Below are positions 1 to 5,293 of a DNA stretch of 7,399 nucleotides, in pieces. Both the position numbers and the translations under genes were made by a program. The stretch covers positions 1 through 7,399 of the forward strand of contig JAGUYQ010000258.1 of NCBI GenBank assembly GCA_020061285.1, written 5' to 3'. Under the pieces are notes generated by a model. It ran no database searches, was not told where the DNA came from, and saw nothing but the letters and a program-made list of their open reading frames with translations. How positions within the stretch are numbered: the first letter of the stretch is position 1; each line of letters starts with the position of its first letter. This DNA is from Betaproteobacteria bacterium (GTDB taxonomy: Bacteria > Pseudomonadota > Gammaproteobacteria > Burkholderiales > UBA9220).

Positions 1-1
1 C

Positions 2-355
2 GAACTGGTGGAGGAGAAGCTGCTGTTCGACAACGATTTCCTCAAGGCGGCGAAGACGGTGCGGGACCGCTGCATCAAGGACGCCAAGTACGCCAACTCC
101 ATCCGCTGGCAGCCCGCCTTCAAGCAACTGATCTACCGCAACGACGCGGGCAAGCTGATCGTCACCATCAGCCAGAACTCCATCGGCAACGCCATCACCG
201 AGCTGCTGGGGGTAGTGGTGAAGCGCACCCCGGACGCGGACGCCTACGGCGCCGCCGAGCCGGCCCTGATCGAGAAGCTGCTGGAAGTGCGCCGCCGCCT
301 GGTGGAAGCGGATTTGGGGACGGGAGTCGCCACGCCTTACTGGGGCGCGGCCTAA
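2..355 (+). CDS. C-terminal part of an unrecognised protein, cut by the left edge
   Basis: The reading frame is open from the first full codon and ends at TAA (353-355), leaving about 117 residues. A GTG at 8 could be read as a start, but there is no room to see a ribosome binding site and the frame runs straight through it, so a gene entering from the left is more likely. The visible part is soluble and mixed charged. It opens with a Lys/Asp-rich helical stretch (FLKAAKTVRDRC), continues with a likely strand-rich segment (LIYRNDAGKLIVTISQNS), and closes with a long amphipathic helix (ALIEKLLEVRRRLVEADLG). I see no membrane segment, signal peptide or catalytic motif that I recognise. The base and codon use (strong G/C at third positions) match the neighbours. 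I cannot name the family. A C-terminal domain of a larger cytoplasmic enzyme would fit, but that is inference only. Confidence 0.6.
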   Translation, partial: ELVEEKLLFDNDFLKAAKTVRDRCIKDAKYANSIRWQPAFKQLIYRNDAGKLIVTISQNSIGNAITELLGVVVKRTPDADAYGAAEPALIEKLLEVRRRLVEADLGTGVATPYWGAA

Positions 356-381
356 AGCCTTCTAAAACAACCACGGACACT

Positions 382-404
382 CCTTCCCCCTTGACGGGGG
401 AAGG
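382..404. repeat. Perfect 9-bp inverted repeat in a G/C-run intergenic element
   Basis: CCTTCCCCC (382-390) pairs perfectly with GGGGGAAGG (396-404) around a 5-nt TTGAC loop. On the + strand it lies 27 nt after the stop of the left-edge gene. It is followed by further G-runs (406-409 and 412-416) rather than a T-tract, so it is not a textbook intrinsic terminator. Its look (C-run, TTGA-type loop, G-run, then GGGGATGGGGGTGG) resembles short dispersed intergenic repeats that I recall from many proteobacterial genomes. Whether this one is repeated elsewhere cannot be seen from a single window. It may still help terminate or stabilise the 3' end of the upstream transcript. Confidence 0.55.
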
Positions 405-444
405 CGGGGATGGGGGTGGTTAGCGGCAACCTGCCATCATCTTG

Positions 445-464
445 CCCTCCCCCTGCCCTTCCCC
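445..464 (-). other. Potential G-quadruplex motif (minus strand)
   Basis: Read on the minus strand the segment has four runs of at least three G (4, 3, 5 and 3) separated by loops AA, CA and A. This satisfies the usual G3+N1-7 pattern with very short loops. It lies between two convergent genes and about 69-88 nt beyond the stop codon of the Mth938-like gene, so it would be in that gene's 3' untranslated RNA if transcription reads that far. Formation in the cell is not shown by sequence alone. Confidence 0.45.
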
Positions 465-479
465 TCCTATCTCGTCGCG

Positions 480-495
480 GTCGCCGCAAGGCGAC
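480..495. other. Small hairpin with GNRA-type loop
   Basis: GTCGCC (480-485) pairs with GGCGAC (490-495) around GCAA on the + strand, and around TTGC on the minus strand. It sits 38 nt or more beyond the stop of the Mth938-like gene. It could form part of the 3' end structure of that transcript, but there is no following T-run on the minus strand, so calling it a terminator is not justified. The rest of 356-532 holds no credible open reading frame on either strand. Confidence 0.35.
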
Positions 496-532
496 GGGAA
501 CCCGACGGTGACACCCTGTACGGGGGCGGGGC

Positions 533-895
533 TCAGCAAGTGACGTGGAACACGGCGATCACCTTGCCCTTGGCCGCGTTCCACTTCTCCAGCGCCTTGG
601 GGGTCGGGTAGAGGTCCACCTTGCAGCCTTTCCCCTCGAAATAGGCGGCGGCTTCCGACGACAATTCCACGTTGCCTTCCTGGCCGGTGCCGACGATCAG
701 CCGTTCGGCGCCCTTGTCGTAGATATGCTCGGCCTCGGCCAGGGAAATGGTGTGGGAGGTGCCGTAGAGCTCCTTGGAAAGTTTCTTCTTGCGCTTCTTC
801 ACGCTGCCGTCGAGGCGCAGCACCACGTCGTGCTCCAGGCGCTCGCCGTCGAGGGTGATGCTGCCGAATTCGGTGCCGTCGATATGGGGTTTCAT
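533..895 (-). CDS. Mth938-like domain protein (DUF498 / NDUFAF3-type family)
   Basis: This is a 120-residue protein covering essentially the whole of an Mth938-like domain, which is typically about 110-130 residues. Recognisable features are a first segment with DGTEFGSITLDGE (6-18), a basic patch SVKKRKKKLS (31-40), the glycine turn GTGQEGN (69-75), and the C-terminal PTPKALEKWNA (97-107) leading to a closing FHVTC. Proteins of this fold include the mitochondrial complex I assembly factor NDUFAF3 and archaeal Mth938, and the bacterial members have no established reaction. No signal peptide or membrane segment is seen, so it should be cytoplasmic. I chose the ATG at 895 because an AAGGA (905-909 on the plus coordinates) precedes it by 9 nt and the homology-like region starts there. 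The frame opens 29 codons further upstream at 982, but that extension is Arg/Pro-rich and reads like non-coding sequence. It is divergent from the 69-aa gene. Family assignment is fairly secure; the function is not known. Confidence 0.85.
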   Translation of the reverse strand: MKPHIDGTEFGSITLDGERLEHDVVLRLDGSVKKRKKKLSKELYGTSHTISLAEAEHIYDKGAERLIVGTGQEGNVELSSEAAAYFEGKGCKVDLYPTPKALEKWNAAKGKVIAVFHVTC

Positions 896-1027
896 GGCGG
901 ATAATCCTTTGCGACATCGGATTCTGAATGGTAGTCCCCCCGGCCCGGCCCGGTGGTCATCTGTTTGTAACAGGAACGCCATAAAGTCGCCATCGCCCCA
1001 GCCTTCTTCTCTTCAGAAGCGACACCC

Positions 1028-1237
1028 ATGGAAATCATCAAACAGGAACTGCTGCGCCTCGGCGATCTGGCCCTTCACCCGGACACCCCCCGGAAGGAAC
1101 GGGAAGCGGCGAAGATGGTTATCCGGACATTCATCGAAAAACACCGGCACAACCCCGCCATTCGCGAGGTGGTGAAAAAGAACGCGGCATTGCTGGAGAT
1201 TTGGCAGGCGATTGGCGAGGAGCGGGGACTCGCCTGA
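1028..1237 (+). CDS. Small helical protein of unknown function (69 aa)
   Basis: ATG at 1028 to TGA at 1235-1237. The protein is charged and predicted helical throughout: MEIIKQELLRLGDLA (1-15), then a short HPDTPRKERE linker (17-26), then two helices (AAKMVIRTFIEKH and AIREVVKKNAALLEIWQAIGEE). It has no Cys, no membrane segment and no motif I recognise. The ribosome binding site is weak, with only AGAAG about 9 nt upstream, so the start is plausible rather than proven. It ends 54 nt before the CorA start on the same strand, which suggests co-transcription. Codon use is like the neighbours. It is probably a real small gene because its frame is clean and its composition is protein-like, but I cannot give a function. 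A regulatory or accessory role linked to CorA is speculation. Confidence 0.6.
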   Translation: MEIIKQELLRLGDLALHPDTPRKEREAAKMVIRTFIEKHRHNPAIREVVKKNAALLEIWQAIGEERGLA

Positions 1238-1278
1238 CCATGAACGCCATTCCGCCCAGACCCTTATCCCCCCTTGCC

Positions 1279-1284
1279 GAAGAG
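1279..1284 (+). promoter_or_regulatory. Ribosome binding site deciding the CorA start
   Basis: GAAGAG lies 7 nt before the ATG at 1292. The frame could also start at a TTG at 1274, but this purine-rich site would then fall inside the coding region, and no comparable site precedes the TTG. The ATG at 1292 is therefore preferred. Confidence 0.5.
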
Positions 1285-1291
1285 CGCAAAC

Positions 1292-2650
1292 ATGCAAAAT
1301 GACCAGGCCGCCAGGCACCCCGTAAGCCAGCAGGACGTGCTCCACCTGCTGCAGAAAAACCGGCTCGTGGCGGAAATGACCCATAAGCAGGACATGCCGC
1401 GCCACGACATGGTGGAAACCCTGGTCCACAAACAGAACCTGGCGAAACTGGACCAGATTCTCGACCAGATGGACCCGGCGGAAGTGGCTCGGCTGCTGGA
1501 AGTGCTGTCGCCGGAGGAACTGATTTTCATCTGGGACCGGCTTGGCGAGGAAAAGAAAGAGCCCGTTCTGCGGGAGGTCCCCCTGTCCGTCCTGCAGGTT
1601 CTGGGAAAACGCGAATACCGGAAAGACCGGGCCGGCCTCAAAGCCTTCGAACTGCTCGAAGGGCGGTTGCGGGAAATAAACATCGACGCCCGAGAGGACT
1701 TGGCCGGCGCCAAACCGATTTGGGTCGATCTGGTCAACCCCACCTTCGAAGAGCGCCTTTGGGTGGGGAGCATTTTCGGCATCGAACTGCCCGACCCGGA
1801 CAAGCTGGGCGACCTGGAGTCGAGCGCCCGCTTCTACATGGAGGAGAACGGCGAAATCCATCTGCACTCGGATTTCCTCCTCGACAAGGCCGAGATGTCC
1901 CGCAACGTCGCCGTCGCCCTGATTCTCTACCAGGGGGTGCTGTTCACCATCCGCACGGAAGAACTGCCGGTCTTCCGCTTGCAGCGTCTGCGCGCCCTTT
2001 CCCAGCCCCACTACGTTTCCGACGCCTGGGACGTCTTGCTGGACCTCTATGCGGCCGACGCGGAATATTCCGCGGAAGCCCTGGAGGACGTCTATTGCGG
2101 CCTGGAGGACGCGGGCCAGCAGGTGCTCAGCAAGCAAATGACCGACGACGAGGCGGCCAGCCTCCTGGCCAGCATCGCCCACGAAGAGGACTTGAACGGA
2201 CGCATTCGCCGCAACGTGTTGGATACCCGCCGGGCCGTTTCCTTCCTCCTGCGCAGCCGCTTCCTGTCCAAGGACCACCAGGAAGAGGCCCAGCAGATTT
2301 TGCGCGACATCGAGTCCCTCGACGGCCACACGGCCTTTCTTTTCGACAAGATCAACTTCCTGATGGACGCCACGGTGGGCTTCGTCAACATCAACCAGAA
2401 CCAGGTCATCAAGCAGTTGACGGTGCTCAGCGTGGTATTCATGCCCCTCAACGTCATCGCCGGCATCGGCGGCATGTCCGAATTTTCCATGATGACCCAC
2501 GGCGTGCCCTGGCCCATCTCCTACGGCAGCTTCACCGTCGGCATGGGTTTCGTCGCCTGGATAACCCACGCCATGCTGCGCCTGTACGAAAAGCGCAAGA
2601 AAAGAGCCAAACGGCCGGAAGGCCGCAGTGCGTGGGCGATTGCCGGATAA
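1292..2650 (+). CDS. CorA-family divalent-cation transporter with MgtE-like N-terminal region and GMS in place of GMN
   Basis: This 452-residue inner-membrane protein should move Mg2+ (or Co2+/Ni2+) into the cytoplasm as a pentamer, as CorA proteins do. The first part (about 37-105) is acidic and helical, with VHKQNLAKLDQILDQMDPAE followed by VARLLEVLSPEE. This resembles the N-terminal domain of MgtE, in which Leu-rich helical repeats carry 'DPAD/E' turns. The CorA cytoplasmic domain follows (about 141-355), with the typical late segment HTAFLFDKINFLMDATVGFVNINQNQ before the first membrane helix (about 374-395). The CorA pore signature GMN is replaced by G394-M395-S396. A second membrane helix (about 408-430) and a Lys/Arg-rich tail (434-441) end the protein in the normal 2-TM arrangement. 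It is longer than the roughly 316 residues of classical CorA because of the added N-terminus. It sits just after the 69-aa gene and converges on the HD-GYP gene with a 36-nt gap. The family is secure; the ion and direction are inferred. Confidence 0.92.
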   Translation: MQNDQAARHPVSQQDVLHLLQKNRLVAEMTHKQDMPRHDMVETLVHKQNLAKLDQILDQMDPAEVARLLEVLSPEELIFIWDRLGEEKKEPVLREVPLSVLQVLGKREYRKDRAGLKAFELLEGRLREINIDAREDLAGAKPIWVDLVNPTFEERLWVGSIFGIELPDPDKLGDLESSARFYMEENGEIHLHSDFLLDKAEMSRNVAVALILYQGVLFTIRTEELPVFRLQRLRALSQPHYVSDAWDVLLDLYAADAEYSAEALEDVYCGLEDAGQQVLSKQMTDDEAASLLASIAHEEDLNGRIRRNVLDTRRAVSFLLRSRFLSKDHQEEAQQILRDIESLDGHTAFLFDKINFLMDATVGFVNINQNQVIKQLTVLSVVFMPLNVIAGIGGMSEFSMMTHGVPWPISYGSFTVGMGFVAWITHAMLRLYEKRKKRAKRPEGRSAWAIAG

Positions 2651-2686
2651 AACCGGCGCTGGCGATTCCTTGGGCGGCTGCCGCAA

Positions 2687-3826
2687 TCACCCTCGCCGCG
2701 CCCCGCTCTTATACCCCCACAGCAGGTTGCGCTTGACCTTCACTCCCGCGCGGGACTGGGTAATGACTTCCTTCACCGCGAATTCGGCCAGGGCGGTGTT
2801 GCGCCGCAGGGGGATGGAGAGCACGTTGTTGCGTGCCCCCACCACACTCTGGACTTCCGGGGCGTCGGGGCGGCTGCCGCGACGGACGGCGACGGCGATT
2901 TCGCCGTTGGCCAGCAGCAGGAAAGTACCGGGGGGATAGATGCCCAGTTCCTTGATCAGGACGGCGGCGAGGGTGGCGTCCACCTGCCGCCCGCGGCTGA
3001 GGAAAATATCCTTCAGGGCCAGGCTGGGGGGGCGGGCGGGGCGGTAGTCCCGGGCAGAGATGCGGGCATCGTAGATATCGGCGAGGTAGATCAGTTCCGC
3101 GCCGTAGGAAATCTCTTCCCCCTTGAGGCCCTTGGGATAGCCGCTGCCGTCCAGGCATTCGTGGTGGTGCAGCACGCCGTCCAGCCACGCCGGGTCGCTG
3201 ACCCCTGCCGCCTTCAATCGCTCCACGCCGCGCGCGGGGTGGGTGCGCACTTCCTCCCGCAGCTTTTCGTCCAGGGGCTCCTTGCGGGATTGCAGCTTGT
3301 CCTGCAAGTGCAGCATGGCGACGTTCATGGTCAGGGCGGCGGCAATAATCGGCAAGCGCTCGGCCTCGGGCTTGCCCTGGAACTTGGCGACGATTTCGCA
3401 GATGACGGCGGCGTGCATGGAGTGGCGGATGGAATAGCGCGGGTGGCCTTCGAGGAGAATGCTGCCCATGGCCGCCTCCACGTCCTTGGCTACCGCCTGC
3501 TGGACGATGGCGGCGACTTCCAGCACATGGGCGGGAAAATCGGGCACATCGGCCATCCGCCCGAAAAGCCGCTCCAGGCTGTCCTGGGCGCCGTCCATCA
3601 GGTCGAAGGGGGAGAGTTCCTCCACCTCCGGCTTCCACTCCTCCTCCCGCCCCCGGTCAACGCCGTAGAGGAACATGCCGCGGGCGATCAGGGCGTCCAA
3701 CTGGCTTTGGGATTCGATCACCACGCCCTTGTGCAGCAGCAGTTTGCCGTTGGCGTCGTAGGCGTTCCATTGCAGCGCCTCGCCGACGACGATGTCGCCG
3801 CCCTTGACTCGCGTCAGGTCCGCCAT
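2687..3826 (-). CDS. HD-GYP-type protein with a degenerate HD dyad (c-di-GMP-related)
   Basis: 379 residues. The family normally hydrolyses cyclic di-GMP using a bi- or tri-metal centre. An N-terminal module (about 8-60, with ALQWNAYDANGKLLLHKG) resembles the small beta-rich domain often found ahead of HD-GYP domains. The HD-GYP domain spans about 130-300. Visible conserved residues are H135 (RHSMH), H196 (THPARG), H221-H222-E223, D226-G227-S228-G229-Y230-P231 and the LADIYDA segment (248-254). The key HD dyad is missing: where family members read ALLHDIGK, this one reads ALTMNVAM, so His-Asp is Met167-Asn168 and the following Gly-Lys is also lost. Metal binding and catalysis are therefore doubtful; it may act as a c-di-GMP sensor or scaffold. 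The C-terminal 300-379 resembles the tail common in such proteins (YPPGTFLLLANGEIAV). The start at 3826 is preferred over the ATG at 3847 because of a G-rich site 7 nt upstream. It lies 79 nt downstream of greB with its own probable promoter. Confidence 0.88.
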   Translation of the reverse strand: MADLTRVKGGDIVVGEALQWNAYDANGKLLLHKGVVIESQSQLDALIARGMFLYGVDRGREEEWKPEVEELSPFDLMDGAQDSLERLFGRMADVPDFPAHVLEVAAIVQQAVAKDVEAAMGSILLEGHPRYSIRHSMHAAVICEIVAKFQGKPEAERLPIIAAALTMNVAMLHLQDKLQSRKEPLDEKLREEVRTHPARGVERLKAAGVSDPAWLDGVLHHHECLDGSGYPKGLKGEEISYGAELIYLADIYDARISARDYRPARPPSLALKDIFLSRGRQVDATLAAVLIKELGIYPPGTFLLLANGEIAVAVRRGSRPDAPEVQSVVGARNNVLSIPLRRNTALAEFAVKEVITQSRAGVKVKRNLLWGYKSGARRG

Positions 3827-3833
3827 GTTCTCG

Positions 3834-3839
3834 CCCCCT
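3834..3839 (-). promoter_or_regulatory. Ribosome binding site deciding the HD-GYP start
   Basis: On the minus strand AGGGGG sits 7 nt before the ATG at 3826. The upstream in-frame ATG at 3847 has no purine-rich site before it, so the shorter form of the protein is preferred. Confidence 0.5.
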
Positions 3840-3864
3840 TTTGGCATGCGGTACGGATGGGGCG

Positions 3865-3892
3865 ATTATGACACCAGAATGCCCCTTGTCGC
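3865..3892 (-). promoter_or_regulatory. Probable sigma-70 promoter for the HD-GYP gene
   Basis: On the minus strand GCGACA (3887-3892) and CATAAT (3865-3870) are spaced by 16 nt. The -10 matches the consensus at five of six positions and is preceded by TGT, the extended -10 arrangement. The -35 matches at four of six. Transcription would begin about 30 nt before the ATG at 3826. It lies in the gap after greB, so the HD-GYP gene may be expressed separately as well as by read-through. Confidence 0.45.
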
Positions 3893-3905
3893 CACGGCGG
3901 CGGGT

Positions 3906-4478
3906 TTACTCCCGGGACCCGGTTTCCAGCGCCTCGTAGCGCACGCCGAGGATTTCCAGTTCCTCCGTCCCCGCCGGGGTGCGCAGGGTGACGACGTCGC
4001 CTTCCCGCGCCTTGAGCAGGGCCCGCGCCAAGGGGGAGACCCAACTCACCAGGCCGCGACCGGGATCGGCTTCGTCGAGGCCGACGATGCTGTAGCTGCG
4101 CTCGGACCCGTCGCCGTGGAGCACGGTCACCGTGGCGCCGAAGAACACCTGATCGCACTCCCCCCGCTCGGCGGGGTCCACCACCACCGCGTTGTCCATG
4201 CGCTTGGAGAGGAAGCGGATGCGGCGGTCGATCTCCCGCAGGCGCTTCTTACCGTAAATGTAGTCGCCGTTTTCCGAGCGGTCGCCGTTGGATGCCGCCC
4301 AGGCGATGGTCTGCACCAACTGGGGACGCTCGCCCTTCCACAACTGCTCGAATTCCTCCTTCAGCCGCCGGTAGCCCGAGGGGGTGACGTAGTTCTTGGT
4401 CCCGGCGGGAAGAGGCGCGGACTGGGGCTCGTCGTCTTCCTCGACGTCGTCGGATTCGCGGGTGAAGGCCTTGCTCAT
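3906..4478 (-). CDS. greB: Transcription elongation factor GreB
   Basis: 190 residues. GreB enters the secondary channel of RNA polymerase and stimulates cleavage of the backtracked transcript, rescuing stalled complexes. The N-terminal coiled coil (about 30-105) carries the strongly conserved tip NGDRSENGDY (64-73), with acidic D66 and E69 expected at the catalytic end, followed by YGKKRLREIDRRIRFL (75-90). This Arg-rich form marks GreB rather than GreA. The C-terminal FKBP-like domain (about 110-180) includes GRGLVSWVSPLARALL and the closing ELEILGVRYE. Compared with E. coli GreB (about 158 residues) it has an extra N-terminal stretch of about 26 residues that is rich in Asp and Glu (ESDDVEEDDEPQ). 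No alternative start codon exists between that region and the domain, so the extension is real. The ribosome binding site before the ATG is weak. The gene is divergent from the EI24 gene across a shared promoter region. Confidence 0.96.
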   Translation of the reverse strand: MSKAFTRESDDVEEDDEPQSAPLPAGTKNYVTPSGYRRLKEEFEQLWKGERPQLVQTIAWAASNGDRSENGDYIYGKKRLREIDRRIRFLSKRMDNAVVVDPAERGECDQVFFGATVTVLHGDGSERSYSIVGLDEADPGRGLVSWVSPLARALLKAREGDVVTLRTPAGTEELEILGVRYEALETGSRE

Positions 4479-4506
4479 GGTGAATAACCCAGTTAAAAAG
4501 TACGTT

Positions 4507-4534
4507 ATTTTAGCAAAATCGGGGGTTTACCCAA
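4507..4534 (-). promoter_or_regulatory. Probable greB promoter
   Basis: On the minus strand TTGGGT (4529-4534) and TAAAAT (4507-4512) are spaced by 16 nt, and the -10 is preceded by TGC (extended -10). Predicted initiation near 4500 gives a leader of about 22 nt before the greB ATG. The region is conspicuously AT-rich against its surroundings. Confidence 0.5.
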
Positions 4535-4540
4535 TATACT
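4535..4540 (+). promoter_or_regulatory. Probable -10 element for the EI24/SEC-C operon
   Basis: TATACT matches the -10 consensus at five of six positions and lies 30 nt before the ATG at 4571. No good -35 is seen at 16-18 nt upstream, so it may depend on an activator or be weak. It directly abuts the -35 of the divergent greB promoter. Confidence 0.4.
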
Positions 4541-4559
4541 GATAGCCATGCCGCAGTCT

Positions 4560-4563
4560 AGGA
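4560..4563 (+). promoter_or_regulatory. Ribosome binding site of the EI24 gene
   Basis: AGGA is placed 7 nt before the ATG at 4571, which supports that start. Confidence 0.5.
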
Positions 4564-4570
4564 TACAACC

Positions 4571-5293
4571 ATGAAGGACGTGTTGACCGCGATCAAGGGG
4601 GCTTTTTTCAGCCTGCTCCACCCCCGCATGCTGCTCCTGATGGTCTGGCCCATGGCGGCGGCGATGCTGCTGTGGGGCGGGCTGGCCCTGGTGTTCTGGG
4701 GCGACTGGGTGGCCTTCCTGTCCCAATGGCTGGCCGGCAGCAGCATCGGTCCCTTCCTGGACGGCGGCGCCTCGTGGATGGCCGGGTCGGCGGTGTTTCT
4801 CCTCCTGCTGCTGATGCTGCTGCCCCTCACCTACGCCACCGCCCTGCTCCTCACCGCCCTCTTCGCCATGCCGTCCATGGTGCGCCACGTGGCCCGGCGT
4901 AATTTTCCGGACCTGGAGTTGAAACACGGCGGCAGCGACCTGGGCAGCGCCTGGAACGGCCTGGTGGCCATGGCGGTGTACCTCGGCCTGTGGCTGATCA
5001 CCCTCCCCGCGTGGCTGGTCAGCCCCCTCGCCCCGGCGTTGCCGGTGCTCCTCGGCGCCTACCTCAACCAACGCCTGTTCCGCTACGACGCCCTGGCCGA
5101 CCACGCCAGCGGCGAGGAGTTCGAGGACCTGCTGGAACGGGCCGCCGGCCGCCTCTACCTGCTGGGGGCCCTGCTGGCCCTGGTGCAGTTCGTGCCGGTG
5201 CTCAATTTCTTCGCCCCGGTGTACATCGGCCTGGCCTTCATCCACCTGTGTCTGGCGGAACTGTCCAAGCTGCGGCGGGAAAGGGCGCCGTGA
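4571..5293 (+). CDS. EI24-domain integral membrane protein (CysZ-like family)
   Basis: 240 residues with several hydrophobic segments: about 20-43, 70-100, 128-164 (probably two spans) and 194-228. They are separated by charged loops, and the protein ends with a basic tail (KLRRERAP). The opening KDVLTAIKGAFFSLLHPRM and the loop with FAMPSMVRHVARRNFPDLE are typical of bacterial EI24 (DUF540) proteins, the family that includes the sulfate permease CysZ. The late segment QFVPVLNFFAPVYIGLAFIHL matches the conserved C-terminal 'P.lN...P' pattern of the family. It would sit in the inner membrane. No cysteine biosynthesis gene is nearby, so a sulfate role is not supported by context and I give no symbol. 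The start is set by a ribosome binding site 7 nt upstream. The stop overlaps the start of the next gene. Confidence 0.88.
   Translation: MKDVLTAIKGAFFSLLHPRMLLLMVWPMAAAMLLWGGLALVFWGDWVAFLSQWLAGSSIGPFLDGGASWMAGSAVFLLLLLMLLPLTYATALLLTALFAMPSMVRHVARRNFPDLELKHGGSDLGSAWNGLVAMAVYLGLWLITLPAWLVSPLAPALPVLLGAYLNQRLFRYDALADHASGEEFEDLLERAAGRLYLLGALLALVQFVPVLNFFAPVYIGLAFIHLCLAELSKLRRERAP

Noticed and set aside
420..917. Minus-strand frame of 165 codons covering the Mth938-like gene and the left intergenic region
   Set aside because: It is in a different frame from the Mth938-like protein and is composed mainly of Arg, Gly and His. The real gene has family features and a ribosome binding site.
960..1000. 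Possible promoter ahead of the 69-aa gene around TTGTAA and TAAAGT
   Set aside because: The two elements are only 11 nt apart and no other -35 fits at 16-18 nt, so it does not meet a sigma-70 arrangement.
1013..2686. Very long minus-strand open frame (557 codons) opposite the CorA gene
   Set aside because: The plus-strand frame is a clear CorA protein. The antisense translation is Gln/His/Val-rich low-information sequence with no recognisable motif, as expected opposite a G/C-rich third-position gene.
2651..2686. Possible terminator between the convergent CorA and HD-GYP genes
   Set aside because: Only a four-base stem with a three-base loop (GCGG/CCGC) can be drawn and there is no T-tract in either direction.
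3161..3871. Plus-strand frame of 236 codons opposite the HD-GYP gene
   Set aside because: Shadow of the HD-GYP gene; its sequence is repetitive in Val, Gly, Leu and His and has no ribosome binding site or motif.
2687..4478. Idea that the HD-GYP, greB and neighbouring genes form a novel c-di-GMP or defence system
   Set aside because: greB is a housekeeping factor, the HD-GYP gene has its own probable promoter, and no nuclease, cyclase, toxin or mobile gene is nearby.
4505..5245. Minus-strand frame of 246 codons opposite the EI24 gene
   Set aside because: Its translation is dominated by Gln, Gly, Glu and His, typical of an antisense shadow. The opposite strand encodes a coherent multi-span membrane protein with a good ribosome binding site.
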